Translations under genes and position numbers: made by a program | Shown: positions 38,001 to 50,521 of the stretch, in pieces | How positions within the stretch are numbered: the stretch's first letter is position 1 | Layout of the letters: each line of letters begins with the position of its first letter | The notes under the pieces: generated by a model | Told to the model about the DNA's origin: nothing | What the model saw: only the letters and a program-made list of their open reading frames with translations | Databases searched by the model: none | Assembly (NCBI GenBank): GCA_002749535.1 | Contig: MZZL01000075.1 | Coordinates: forward strand, 124,001 to 188,000 | Direction: 5' to 3' | DNA length: 64,000 nt | Source: Apophysomyces variabilis | Lineage: Eukaryota > Mucoromycota > Mucoromycetes > Mucorales > Mucoraceae

Positions 38001-40166
38001 ACCATTTGCTGTCACGAACTTCCCCTATCTGTTGCGAAGATGCTGAACGAAATCCTTCAGCGCATGTCTCAAATCATCTCTGTCAGCAGTGTATCAGTAC
38101 ATATTCTGGAATTTCTTTCTGGTCTTGCAAGACTACCGGATCTATATGCCAATTTCACCGGAGATATGTACAAACCTGTTTTTGCCATTGCACTGAATTA
38201 TTTGCAGTTTTCTCATTCTACCACGCAGTCGCAATCACCTGTTTCCACACCTGGGCCTGGTAATTCACCCGCTATTGGCTCCCCTATGGCGCCTGGAAGT
38301 GCTCCTTCAACACCATTGCAACCACAGCGGGAATCTAGCCAACAGGCTAATCAGGGTGCGCTAGCCCAGTACGTCTTGATTATGGCCTACCTTGTGATTA
38401 CTGTCTGGTTCACAGCTGTTCCATTACGGGAACGGCGAAAGCACGTACCGTTTATAATCCAGAGGCTTCTTGGGGGTAATCCTATTGGAAGGCCTATTGA
38501 CGAACAGACGTATACATGTATCGATATGCTTTCCCGGTTCAGCTTTGCCGATGTGGGATTATCTCCCGAGAAGTCTATTGTATCCAAGATATTGATGGAC
38601 GGTGGGCAACATGATGTAAGTCCGGCTGTTGGCGTCAGGCAAAGTACTCGTACGTGGGTGTATGGTCATACGCTTCTGACTTTGAAAACGGCGAAAGCTT
38701 TGGGATGGGTTGAAATGACGATACGTCGACCGTCTGGCACGGTTTCGATGATGTGCAATATCCAAAACAAGATCAAATCTGAAGAAATCGACTACAAAAC
38801 ATTGCCTGCACTTTTGATGATGCAGTATCAACCGGATTTGTTGGCATCGCAGATGCTAAAGCAGCAGGAGAGCAAAGAGGTTAGCACGACAGGTACGGAA
38901 GGTGCTGCCCTCGGTATATCTTTTGAGGATGAAGCCGCCGACGAATGTGGACCGAAAGAAAGTACCGATCCAACAGATGTTGCTATGTCTAGACGTGCTT
39001 CAGAGCAAGCGACACATCGATCAGACGAGTCTGGGTCTGAAAGTCCCGAGCATATCGGCAGCAGTCCTTTGGTGAGACGAGCATCTTCATCTCAGCGAAG
39101 AGGAGCGGATGAGTTGACTACAAGCACTAGCGAAAGTAGGAGTCCACCACAACCAAATTCTTCTGAAGAAAGTGTTGAAAATATACTGCATGAGGTCTTG
39201 TCCGATCCTGTACAGTCCAGCCAGCCTTTAAGCCATTTGCGGAAAATTGAGCCTTCGGTCGATCCTGGGTTTTTATTTTTGCAGCTCCATAACTATCCTG
39301 ATCTCAGTCGCGTGATCGAGGTTTCTCCTCCATTGCCGGATGATACTACAACTGCACGTACGATTGCCAATCTGGATCTTATTCCAGTAGTAGACTTCCA
39401 TAAAATCGGTGTTCTTTATGTGGGCAAAGGACAGCGGAATGAGATCGATATCTTGGCAAATACACACGGATCGCCTGATTATGTTAAATTTCTAAACTCT
39501 TTGGGAACTATTCGACGACTACGAGGCATGACAGGAAATACGGGAGGACTGGATCGAGAAATGGACATCGATGGCCGGTATGCCTATTTTTGGAAAGATG
39601 ATGTAACCGAAATGGTTTTCCACGTGGCAACAATGATGCCAACAAACCTTGAACGGGATCCTCAGTGTAGCCAGAAGAAACGCCACATAGGAAATGATTA
39701 TGTCTCAATTGTATACAACGACTCAGGCGAGGAGTATTCGTTTGATACATTACCTGGACAGTTTAACTTTATCAACGTTGTTGTCTCGCCTCATTCGATT
39801 TCGACAGATTCTGCTTCTGAGGCTCGTTGGGGAGCTGAAAACACCTTTTTCAAAGTCGAGATGCAACGGCGAAAGGATATGCCTGAGATTGGACCCATCA
39901 CAGAAGCCAAGCTTGTGTCAGCGCAGTCCTTACCGAGTTTTATTCGCCAGACCGCTCTACATGCCAACATCTTTGCGCAGGTGTTTCAGAATCTAAGTAC
40001 AGGCGGAAGGCACGAGTATTTGTCTCACTGGCGACAACGTTTACGGCATATCCGACGAGTAAGAGATCGTGTTTCTGCAGGTCGACCTGAGACAACAGTT
40101 GCCAACAGAACAACGCGAGAAGGCTATCCCCTAGAAGCGTTGCTGGATTTTACAAGATACACCTAA
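35058..40166 (+). CDS. TSC2: tuberin/TSC2 homologue, Rheb GTPase-activating protein
   Basis: Subunit of the TSC complex that switches off the Rheb GTPase and so restrains TORC1 growth signalling. Two exons (35058-37347, 37405-40166) join in phase and give 1683 residues, similar to animal tuberin. The N-terminal two thirds are alpha-helical HEAT-like repeats. Residues about 1040-1180 are Ser/Thr-rich, polar and probably phosphorylated. The C-terminal RapGAP domain has DFHKIGVLYVGKGQRNE, NTHGSPDYVKFL, KKRHIGNDYVSIVYNDSG and LPGQFNFINVVV. The Asn in HIGND (residue 1527) is the equivalent of the catalytic asparagine thumb, so the GAP appears active. A basic helix RHIRRVRDRV follows, as in tuberin. 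ATG 35058 is the first in frame after a CT-rich leader. Confidence 0.94.
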
Positions 40167-40569
40167 AAGAAAAAAAAAAGGTTCAAAGAATATTCCCCGA
40201 GATTTTCCCTTCTTCTTTCCTAGTATTAACTCGAAGCATAAAAAAAGAACCAACCAAAAAGTGTTTGAGAAAGGGAAGATCCTTTTATCCTTCTTTTCCT
40301 TTTGTTCATCTTTTTTTATTCTCTCTTTCTCATTCATTAATAGCTAACAATGCATCGTATAAAGCAAAATATTTTTTCCGTTGATGACTTCTCATCTTAA
40401 ATTTTTTGTGTGGGGATATGAAATTTAATTGGTGCTGACAGCACGAAATTGGGCCTGCAGCGTGATATGAATTTGTGCTGACAAAACGGATTCTCATCAT
40501 TTAAGAAGGGCGGTGTTTTGTCGGATCCTATTTCTTTCCTATTATTCCGTCTTTCTTTTCTTTTCCATA
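40167..40569. other. intergenic region between TSC2 and the carnitine acetyltransferase gene
   Basis: TSC2 3' flank and promoter of the next gene. No coding sequence supported. Confidence 0.55.
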
Positions 40570-42833
40570 ATGACTAGTCGTGCTCTCCAGTTCGCAAGAA
40601 TGCAACGAATGTCTCTTTCCGCTGCAAAACAAGCTGTGAGTCCATTTTGAGAAAATCTTGTGTATAACTTGCATGCTGACATCATTAAACCATAAATCGA
40701 AGACTTCCCGTCGTGCTGTGGCTACCAAGGCCATTCCTAAGACGCCAGTGGATGCCAACGCGGCAGGACCTATGTTGCGATACCAGAAGAACCTTCCTAA
40801 GCTTCCTGTGCCTGCTTTGCATTCTACTTTGCAAAAGTACCTTAACACTGTCCGCCCTCTCCTGAGTGATGAAGATTACAAGCGAACAGAGCAGGCTGCC
40901 AAGGAATTCGAGGCACCCGGTGGGATAGGCGAGACCCTTCAACAGCGTTTGTTGGCTCGTGCCAACGACCCCAACGTTGTGAACTGGATGGAGGATTGGT
41001 GGCTTGACCAGGCCTACATGGGTTACCGTGATCCGGTCGTCATCTATGTGAGCTATTTCTTTGCTTACAAGGATGATAAGCTCCGCAGAGCACCAGCCCA
41101 GCGTGCTGCTGCCATTACCACCGCTGCACTGGAATTCAAACGACAGGTGGTTGAGTAAGTGTTTTTTGGGGTCTTATCGCTAGCATTTGGATAACTCAAT
41201 CCTTTGCTACTTTAGGAAAACCTTGGAACCTGAATTTGCCAAAGGCGAACCCATGTGTATGGATTCGTACAAATACATGTTCAACAATTGCCGTATCCCC
41301 AAGAAACCATCCGATTTTGAGGCTCAGTTTGATCCCTACAAAAATACCCACGTTATCGTTATTCGAAAGAACAAGTTCTACTTTGTTGATACTGTTCATA
41401 ACGGACGTCAGCTCTCCACGACTGAATTAGAACATCAGTTCCAGCGAGTCATTGATACTGCTGGATCTGACAAGGGCCTTCCTTTGGGTGTCCTGACAGC
41501 TGAGAACCGTGACAAATGGACAGAGGTAAAATAGCACGGGAGAAAATGCGGAGTACGAGTGGGGTTTTAAAAATGACTTATGGTTATTTTATCTTAGGCC
41601 CGTGATTTGCTGCTGGCAGCCAATCCTAAGAACAAGCAGGTCCTGGAAAAGATCGAATCAGCTGCTTTTGTTGTCTGTTTGGATGATCTTACACCCAACA
41701 CCCGAGATGAACTGTCGCGTGCTTGCTGGCATGGTGATGGACGTAACCGCTTCTTTGACAAACCTCTCCAATTTATTGTGTTTGAAAATGGCAAGGCTGG
41801 TTTCATGGGCGAGGTAAAATATGATAAGAAAAGAAAATACCAGTTTCGAATTCTTACTTGTTTTTACTCTTTGGTTAGCATTCTTGCATGGATGGTACGG
41901 CCACTTGCCGTTTGAACGAGTTCGTGACAGATAGGTAAGAAAATAGTGTAGTTAAACAAATAAAAGAAACCGAGGATTTATGTCTTATTATTTATTTCCC
42001 ACAGTATTACCCGCAACAAGCTGAACCACGGACCTGTTGAAGTGCGATCAGACTTGCCTCAGCCAGTCCAATTGACATTGCAGACGAATAGCCAAGTGGA
42101 ACAGGCCGTCAAGAGCGCCGAAAAGAACTTTGATGACTTGATTGCCAAACATGATTTGACCGTCCTGGCATACAACGCTTTTGGCAAGAATTTGATCAAG
42201 AAGTTCAAGTGTTCGCCCGACGGTTTTGTCCAGATGACCATCCAATTGGCATACTACAAGATGTTTGGTGTTTCTCGACCGACTTATGAATCTGCTCAGA
42301 CTCGTAAGTTCCAGCGTGGTCGTACTGAGACCTCGCGTACGGTGAGTGCTGAATCGATTGCCTTCGTCAAGGCAATGGAGAACCCCACTCTGGCCAATGA
42401 GCAAAAGATTGCTGCTTTCCGTGCTGCTTTGCGGGCTCAGGGTGCCTACATGGCTGATGCTGTGAAGGGTGAGGGTGTGGACCGTCATTTGTTCGGTTTG
42501 AAGAACAGCCTCTTGCCAAATGAGCCCAAGCCTGCTTTGTTCACTGATCCAGCCTATTCCTACTCTTCGCACTGGTATTTGTCTACTTCGCAGCTGTCGT
42601 CAGAATACTTTGATGGCTATGGCTGGGGTCAAGTGGTGAATGATGGTTTTGGTGTTGCCTATATGATCAAGAACAACGCACTTCAATTCAATGTGGCCAG
42701 TGTGAAAGATTTGGAAGTCCACGGCAAAAAGTACATCAATGGTACCCACCATTTCAAGCAATGTTTGGAAGATGCTGCCAATGACCTTAGAGATCTATTG
42801 ATTACTGAGATCCCTGCCGAGGCTAAGCTGTAA
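40570..42833 (+). CDS. CAT2: carnitine O-acetyltransferase, mitochondrial and peroxisomal signals
   Basis: Transfers acetyl groups between CoA and carnitine so that acetyl units can cross organelle membranes. Six exons (40570-40635, 40703-41154, 41216-41525, 41598-41813, 41879-41934, 42005-42833) join in phase and give 642 residues. The N-terminus (SRALQFARMQRMSLSAAK, TSRRAVATK) is a typical mitochondrial presequence. The C-terminus AKL is a peroxisomal PTS1 signal. The family motifs are clear: LPKLPVPAL, NWMEDWWLDQAY, FMGEHSCMDGTAT with the catalytic His at residue 349, and SSHWYLSTSQL followed by GYGWGQVVNDGFGVAYM. The exon and length pattern shows no damage. The yeast homologue is also sent to both organelles. 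Confidence 0.95.
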
Positions 42834-42952
42834 AAAGTCTTTGGACACTTTTTTTTCTTTAAACTTTAGAAGACTATACAACGAACTTTTTTTTTTATAT
42901 ATAAACTTCTCGTTTCTTTTGGTTTCGATATATACAAATACAAAATCAAAAA

Positions 42953-43370
42953 TCACTCGATACGTTGAAGCATAATATGAAGAGTTTGGTGGACCCTTGC
43001 TAACTCCTATGAACATTTTATGTATTTGGTTAAAGGAAGAGCTATACTTTGATTTGGCACAGTTTGCATACCTCTGCCACTTGAGCTTGGCCTTCGTGCT
43101 CATAAGGGTCATCACTTAAGTTACTCTTATCTCTGTCATCGATAACTCCTTGCTTATACTTTTCGTCAATGTGATGCAGCTTATTCTGTTTATGTTGAAA
43201 CAGATTGTTGAGCTACATTCCGCGCGTGGGGTAGAGGGAAGTACAAGTTCACTTACCTGCAGATGTCTGATATCATCTGCGGTGTACTTCTGATGAGATA
43301 GCTGCTGGGCTTCCTTTGCCACATCCAGCAGTTGCTCATGTACGTGTTGAACTTCTCTTGTCATAGGCAT
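42953..43370 (-). CDS. small coiled-coil protein, 93 residues
   Basis: Three exons (43370-43257, 43185-43072, 43006-42953), the first two each exactly 114 nt, join at phase 0. The whole protein is helical and charged: QHVHEQLLDVAKEAQQLSH, IRHLQNKLHHIDEKYKQG, then an acidic loop and ELARVHQTLHIMLQRIE. Heptad-spaced leucines suggest a coiled coil, so it is perhaps a subunit of a larger complex. I do not recognise the family. A second Met at codon 3 is an alternative start. It converges on the carnitine acetyltransferase gene, with stops 119 bp apart. Confidence 0.65.
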
Positions 43371-44849
43371 GATTGTAATTTCGATTCTTTCAAATGAAGG
43401 TGTTTACACAAGTAAAATAAAAGAATGCCATAGCATCGTGCTATTGTATAAATATGTTTTCAGGTGGAACATGAAGTCCCATGAAATGAACAAGGGTTTC
43501 AAACTCAAAAAATACCATGCCGCTTGTCTCCTTTTCCTTCTTCATTCCTTTGTTATTGAATGAGCGTCTATCTATTATACTTTATGTCTTCCTAGCCTGG
43601 TTTCTGTTTGTTACGGTCATACAAAGCGGACCAGATGTGGAACAAAGACAGAGGATATGGAGTGTATAAAAGGGGAAGTTTTATGTTTGTGTCTTGGATT
43701 ACTGTGCTGATCACACCACCCACAGGTTTCAAACGACTGAACTTATTAAAATCTAGGTCAGGTGCTTTTTTAGGGCTGCATAAAAGTAGACAAGGACAAA
43801 GTGAAGTGGAACATGGGCTGTGGAAGGATTATTTATAGCAATTGCATGAAGCGAGGGACCAAAAAAAATTAGCAATAGGCTTATTGATTTAAGGCATCAG
43901 ATAAAAAATACATAAGGCAATCTCGCTTTTAGTTTGTAACACAAAGCAGCTATTCAAGAATTTCCCGCAGGACCCTATTTTCCTTCCTTTGCCTTTTTTT
44001 CCCTTAATCGTTCATGGTGAGATTGCCCCATGCGCGAAACAAATGATAAAATATATCACATTACTGGATTGGAGCAGTTTCTGTCTTTGAAATTAGGCAG
44101 GAAAAAAAAGGAGATCGAAAAAAAAAGTTCAGATGTCGGATTACGATATCAACTAAAGAGAACCCTGAGGCTCCAACTCCAGAAGACCGGAAAAAAGTAA
44201 TTGCACGTGTACGGAATGTGTTTTTTCTTTTTTTTTTTTTTGCTTGTCCGCTTTTCTAAAACGAAACATCAAAAAAAAAGGGGGGGCCCGAAGACGGCAG
44301 ACCAAGAAAAAAAGAAGTGAATCAAAGAAGTGGTTGAAGCAAATTGAAAGAGAAGGTAGTTTAAATAGTCATTTTGATTGCACGTCATGCTTTGATAAGA
44401 TGAGATCAAGCAGATATATATCGTATTTTCCCGTCCGTGCTTCCGCGTGGCAGAAAAGTCAACGAGCTATTTTTCCCACGCTGTTTTGGGTAGAGAGGGG
44501 GAGTCAACCACTTTTGCTGGCAACGTTCAGGCCCGGCGAATCGGGACACTTTTGTATGGACTTTGCAAAACAGCGTCCGAAAATTTTTCAATCTTCAAAT
44601 ATGATTGGCTGTAACCGTGGGAAAGTTGGAAGAGAGCGGTCGGTGCAAGAAAAAAAGTCGCGCTTGCCAATGGTCAGTGACACATGTTCACCGACAAAAA
44701 AAACCGAATCAAAAAAAAAAAAGAAAAAAACGACGCTACTTTTTTCCCCTTTTCCCCTTTTTCCTTCTTTCCTCTTTTTGTTTTCAATATTTTTCCATTC
44801 CTTTTTACACTCTGATTATTAGTATTCATCGTCATTGAATGATTTATCC
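43371..44849. other. intergenic region, long leader of the bHLH gene
   Basis: About 1.5 kb with many A- and T-homopolymers. A long frame at 44244-44822 is Lys/Phe low complexity from A and T runs, and I do not count it as a gene. The final part is a CT-rich leader with a tiny upstream frame at 44839-44853. Confidence 0.5.
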
Positions 44850-44853
44850 ATGA
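44839..44853 (+). promoter_or_regulatory. four-codon upstream ORF overlapping the bHLH start
   Basis: ATG ATT TAT CCA TGA. Its stop overlaps the main ATG as ATGA (main ATG at 44850-44852). Confidence 0.45.
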
Positions 44854-46454
44854 TTTGGACGAACCCAGAAAGTGTTGAACGTCGTCATCCTCATCATCAT
44901 CTTCCTACAACGCCTCAGCCAGCGGAAGAGCAATTCGCGGCCATGGCCATTGATGAAGATACTGATGAAGAGGACGATGAAAGCTCATTGGATGAACAAA
45001 CCCCTTCGAGTCAATCCTCGTCCAACAATAAATGCCCTGGCGCCCTTTTCTTGAATTTCACTTCAGATTTATCGCCTCAAAAAATGAGCAAAAAGAAATC
45101 AAAACCAAAAAAACAAACAGCTTACCGGGTCAATGGCGTCAACATTCTGAACAGGTAAAATATTAATAGTCCATATACACACGCACAGTTTGAAAGTCAG
45201 GGATGTACTAAATAAAATGCCATCTAATAGGAACAATCTGGACAGTAAAACGGCGATTGAAAGAATCCAACGGCGTCGTGAAAACCATAACCACGTGGAA
45301 AGACGAAGAAGAGATAATATTAACAATACTATCTACGAGCTTTCACGCGTAGTACCCAATGCTGTTCATTCAGGGCAAAAACCCAACAAAGGCAATATAC
45401 TTAAACTCGCTCTGGATTATATCAAGGTAAGAACGAAAGATAAAAGGAAAGAAAAGCGAGTGTTTCAACCTTGGGAAACGGTAAATGTTCATTCGGCTTT
45501 GCTGTCTTTCAGGACCTTCAAGCTGAAAATCAATCGTTAAAGTTGCGTCTGGAAGAATCTGTGGCCAGTTCCGTACCCAGTTCTCCCTTGCACTCACGGG
45601 TATTTATCCAAGGAAGCCAATCTGTTCCGTCGTCCCCTACACAGCACGGAATAAAGACGAATTTAATTGCCTCGTCATCGTGCACCTCTTCCTCGACGTC
45701 GTCCCCCTCCTCCGTTTCAACCCCTCTACCCACAGCAACAACGGTGGTAACCGGGACAACAACCACAACAACTACGAACCATGTTGCTGCTATCGCCGCT
45801 TCCGTGTCCACGTCCACATCGATTGCAACGTCCACAACGTCAATGACTGCTACTGCTACTGCTACAACAATGAAAACGACGGCGGCGACGACGACAGCCA
45901 TGTCATCATCATCATCTTCTTCTTCTGTTAGTTCGTTATCTAATGGTTTTGTTGAGGAAAATGCGCTACCAATGCTCCCTCCGCCACCTCCGTTGACATT
46001 ACCACCTCAGATCAATTTTGGCATGACACTACCACCCGGATCTTCTCCGACGACCCCGCCCGTGGCCTCGGCCTCGGTCCATTATCCCCATTCGTACCCA
46101 ACCACCCCAGTGGTAGGCGCGATGATGATGCCAAAGAATTTCTATGAGCCCTCGCCATCAGCACCACAACCTTCACCATTACCACTACCTGTCGTAGCGG
46201 CACCATCAGCACCAGCAGTAGCACCTCAACCTGCCAAATCGGCTTCTGCCTCCACTGCTTCCACCACATTAAACAATACCAATCCTATTCATCATCATCA
46301 TCCGCCTGCTTTACGACCTCTTTTACCAGCTACAACACCTTACCCTCCACCATCATTACCACCGAGTACGACTACGACTACGACTCCCACGTATTATCCA
46401 CCATTAAGAATGAGTGGTTATGAAAAGATTTATGGAAGTGTCTGTCGATACTAG
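44850..46454 (+). CDS. bHLH transcription factor, MiT/TFE-like
   Basis: DNA-binding regulator predicted to bind E-boxes of the CANNTG, probably CACGTG, type. Three exons (44850-45154, 45231-45426, 45513-46454) join in phase and give 480 residues. An acidic, Ser-rich N-terminus precedes the basic helix-loop-helix (about residues 112-167): RRRENHNHVERRRRDNINNT, then IYELSRVVPNA, a loop with GQKPNKGNILK, and helix 2 LKLALDYIK. The His-Glu-Arg contacts for the E-box are present. A short leucine-containing helix (LQAENQSLKLRLEES) follows, like a zipper. The remaining 280 residues are Thr/Ser/Pro/Ala low complexity from ACA/ACG/CCA-type triplet repeats. HNHVERRRRDNIN is the closest match to the MITF/TFEB/USF group. 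Its targets are unknown. Confidence 0.85.
45700..45925 (+). repeat. triplet-rich low-complexity coding repeat in the bHLH gene
   Basis: Imperfect ACA, ACG, TCA and ACT triplets encoding Thr/Ser/Ala runs within exon 3. Such tracts are prone to length variation between strains. Confidence 0.6.
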
Positions 46455-47204
46455 CCCGATTCCGCCTTTATTTCCTTTTTTATTTTTCTGTACATACCAA
46501 CGCAACACAAAAACAAACCTACACGCACTCACGCAAAAAGAACTCACCGCAACCCGCAGTCTCATACACGCACATGTAACAGAGCACGTCCATCATTCGA
46601 CCGAGGAAAAAGAAAGCCAAAAAAACAGTGAACCACAACGCTTCCTATTCAATATAACAAAAAGGAGAGAGATGGAAGAAAAAGAGGAATGAGGAAACAA
46701 AGCACGCACTGTTCATTTTCCGTACTTCTTTTTTTTTTCTTCTTCTCTTCTATATCTGATATTGCTTTTATTCACAATTTTAAAATAGGATACACGATTT
46801 CTGTTGCGCTTTCTCTTTCTTATTATACTGCACCACTTTCTTTCCACATTCTACAAGAAAAGGGCAAGCACTTTTTTGTTACACACTTTGTTTTTCTATT
46901 GCTTTTTTTTTCCCTTACATTACTTTACTATTACTACTAGTTCCTTTTTTTTTTCTTGTTTATGAAAACGTTCATTTCAATGTAGAAAGCATTTATGTAC
47001 AGACCATACAGAAAAGAAAAATATATAACAATGACCTCCCTTTCCATTCCTTTCTTTCTTATTTTCATTCCTTTTGTTCTTCTCTTATATAAAGACTCTT
47101 AGGCAAAAAACCAAATGACTTTATTCTGTTTCACTAAATAAAATCGAATGGAAAGTGTGATATTTCCATGCCTTTTTCTCCTTGTTTTTTCTTTTTTTCT
47201 TTTT
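46455..47204. other. convergent 3' region, no gene seen
   Basis: Lies between the stops of the bHLH gene and the lipase gene. T- and CT-rich with short frames of no recognisable content. Confidence 0.55.
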
Positions 47205-50054
47205 TTACTCGGGCGTTGTTGTCATGGCAAGTCCTCGTTTGGTCGAATCGCGTTCCCGTTGGTCCGTTTTGGTCATACTGAACAAAGCACTGTTGTGTAC
47301 CAAGGAAGGGGAGGTGGTACTTCGGGTAACACGGAAAAGAACACGATCTTTGGTACAAGCTTCTTCATCTTCGTTTTCAAGCAAGGTTTCCTCTGGTAGA
47401 CGGGTCAGATGCACGTGCGAGGTAGAACGGACATCTTTCATTGGACGGCGGTCCTCCCCATCGAGATGTTGGATTTTCTGGATTTGTCGGAGTCGAAGAC
47501 GATAGATGATGGCGTCAATGGTCAATTCGATTTGCAAATGATTCTTAATGATCGACATCTCTAACGAAAAAAAAAATAGATGAGAGACGAGTTTTGCTTG
47601 TTCTTTTTCCTTTTCTCTTCTCCTTTTTGTTATACGTGACACAAGCATTTTTTTCATTTAAATGATAAATAATGATAATAATAATAAGGATGACAACTTA
47701 CTTGGCCATGTGGCTCTCTCACCACGCACAATCGCATCGGCCACGTTGCCTTGGGTTGGATTGGAAAGGACTTTGAGGAAATCCGAATAACCAATCTCGG
47801 GAATAATGGTAATATCGCCAGAGTACTTTTGTGACATGATCGCTTGTACTTTGTAAAAGACAGAAGGCAGAATGCCTAATTCCGTCAACTGGGATTATTT
47901 TGTTAAGTAAAGGACGAGAAAAGTGTAGGCTATCTCGTGTTATGCTTTACCTGAGTACAACGGTGTTGTATTTCCATCTTGGCCATGTGCATACAAAAAT
48001 TGGCACCTTGTCTAAATTTGGAAGGTGTTGTTGTCTTTTGAAGAAAAGGAATGACATGCGGATTAACTAAAAACAAAGTAATATATTTAAGTTTCTGCCT
48101 CTTCTTTGTTGTTTGTTTTCTTTTCTTTTTTCCTACCTTGACAAACGATGAAATGATTCACATTAAATAATTCGGATAATTTGTTCATAGGTAGGTCACT
48201 TTTTGAACGGATCAACAAATACAACAAAAGACCACAAATTTTTGTGAAAATAGCAAACACTTACTTCTCTACAGATCCGTCGATATATAGTTGATCTAAC
48301 AGCATCAAAAAAAAAACAAAGAATTTCAATCTTACACCTTCAATGGAAGCAAAGTGTAGGTTCTTTTATCTTTCCTTTTTCTACTTACCCCCCGGATTCC
48401 AAGGAACAATATTACCGTTCCTATCTTTGGCATAGAGGGCAGAAGAGGCATAAAAGACAGGGACCGAGCATGAAACAGCGCTAGAAAAAAAAGAGAGAAG
48501 ATGAACACGTAGCGTTAGCTAATGGATAGATAGGGGCTTTGTTCCACTTACACAGCAGACCAGATAAGCTGTAAAAACAAAACAAAACAAAAAAAAATAA
48601 AAGCCAGAAATATCAGTTTTTTTTTCTCGTTTCCTAACTTGCTTATTAAAACAATCGACAGAACCTACCACATCCGGAGCTGTCAGGTAATTCAAAAGAC
48701 GTGGCATGTCATAGGAAGTGGATGAACTGACCGTAATATTCAGAATCCATCTTGTTCGATTAAAGGCTTCCTAAAGGATACAAGGTAAGGTCGTGCAATA
48801 ACTTCTTACTCTATTGTAAATTTTTACTTGGAAGGTAATATCGCCTAGATTAGTACGTAGAGCTTCTCTTAAAATCTCGGCATCATAGAGTTTGCCGCTA
48901 GTCAACAATCGCCGAAGTCGCATCAAAGGGGTATCTGGTTGACCATCGCGTTCAAATACATCCTACGTCAAAGCAGAGAAAAAGAAAAAGATTCAAACGG
49001 TTAGTACAGGTTTCTCTTGTGGCAAAGATTGAGGTAATTTTTGTTTCTTTTCTGTTTACCAGTCTAATGGATAAAGGATCAAACATTTGAGGAATTTCTT
49101 CTTGCGTTCTAGTACAAAGCAGGGCGGCCATGATACTTCCGCTGGAAGCACCTGAAATGATGCGGGGAAGGAGCCGTGCCTTGTGAAGACATTTGATGAC
49201 ACCGAGATGATTGAGACCCAAGGTACCACCACCACTCAGTAAGAGGGCTGTTCGACCGAAACTCTGACGGATATTCATGAAAAATTCATGCTTGGCTTTG
49301 AGATCAAGACCGTCTTCTTCGATGGCTTCTTCGTCACCAATCCAATTGAGTTGTTTGACAACTTCATCAATGTAGGATGAGATTAAATGCTTGGTTCCTA
49401 CTCTTGCATGGGCATAGAGTTTTGGATTGCCCATGTCTCCGAGATTTCTTGCCAGACTGGTTCTCAAGGCAAAGATCATAGCACTCTGACTTGGTGATTC
49501 CTCCCTTACTCGCCGAAGCTGTTCCAAGCGAGTCTGGACCAGTTCCCAATCATAATCGGGTGACCTAGGATCACGCTTCCATCTCTCAAGACCTGTTATT
49601 GTTTTTTTTTGACATAAATAGGTAAATTAGAGAGGAGCCAAATTTTTTTTTTCTTTTCTTTTCTATTATTCCTTCTTGCCACGCACCATCGAGATCATCT
49701 AGAATGGATGCTGCTTCTGCCCATTGCTCGTAATTGGTGGCTACATCTAACAAATGCTGATAATACGCTCTTGGGTTCGACGGCTGACTAAGTGTAGCAT
49801 ATAGTTTCTAAGAAATCAATGGAAGCAATGAGAGAAATGACAAAGAAAAGGAAAGATGGTCATGAGTATGAGTCATCCGAGAAATACATGTTTTTTTCTT
49901 TCTTTACATTGGACCAGTAGGAAGCTACGTCCATAGAAATGGACTTGACAGTGTCAAAGAGTGGGATCGTGGGCGATGATTCCACATACTGTGTTTCCTC
50001 GGGAATGACGTCCTTTGGTTTTGACTTTGTGGTTACTGTTGTGATCACTGTCAT
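47205..50054 (-). CDS. patatin-domain triacylglycerol lipase (Tgl3/4/5 family)
   Basis: Lipid-droplet lipase that releases fatty acids from stored triacylglycerol. Twelve exons on the minus strand (50054-49908, 49807-49687, 49592-49060, 48962-48828, 48770-48669, 48568-48552, 48480-48389, 48295-48265, 48198-48137, 48066-47951, 47888-47702, 47560-47205) join in phase and give 632 residues. One exon is only 17 nt and another 31 nt. The N-terminal DUF3336-like region (YEQWAEAASILDDLDG, DWELVQTRLEQLR) precedes the patatin domain with the glycine-rich loop LLSGGGTLGLNHLG, the nucleophile motif GASSGS (S239), and the catalytic Asp in YIDGSVEND (D388). The downstream NHFIVCQVNPHV region is also family-typical. 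The C-terminal 115 residues are polar and probably regulatory. Confidence 0.92.
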
Positions 50055-50521
50055 AAGGGGCTACTGTTATTCGTCCGAGGGAGTAGGGTTTCTAAAAGAG
50101 TGGGGAAAGTAACAAGTTAAGGCTGAAGTCTAAAGAGAGCAAGAGGAGGGGAAAAAAGGTACAAGGCGGTCCTGGATGGTTTGTTTTTTTTTGCCCATGA
50201 TATAGAAACCTTTCTAGCCTACTATCTTGACTTTCACGTGTCAAAGAGATCGGTGACAGCGCAGACACACACGCACACACACAGTAAATGTACACCATGC
50301 TACTGTACACGGATGGGGTTACTATTTCTAAGTTTAGCCCGAGCCATCATTAAATGGTATTTTTTGTTTTGGTGTGGGGCGTAAATCTATGCATTAATAA
50401 AGCAATTACAAGATAGGAAACGAAGGGGGGTTTAAGGGCAAAAACGATAAAGAGACACAGAGAGAAAAAAAAATGCGGGGGAGCGGAGAAAAAAAGGTTA
50501 TGTAACTGGTTGAGTTTGAGA
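50055..50521. other. region between lipase and glycosyltransferase genes
   Basis: Lipase promoter and 3' flank of the glycosyltransferase gene. A short CA repeat lies near 50265-50285. No gene is supported. Confidence 0.5.

Noticed and set aside
44244..44822. 192-codon Lys/Phe-rich frame
   Set aside because: Driven by A and T homopolymers upstream of the bHLH gene. No domain, no supporting splice sites, and composition shifts along its length.
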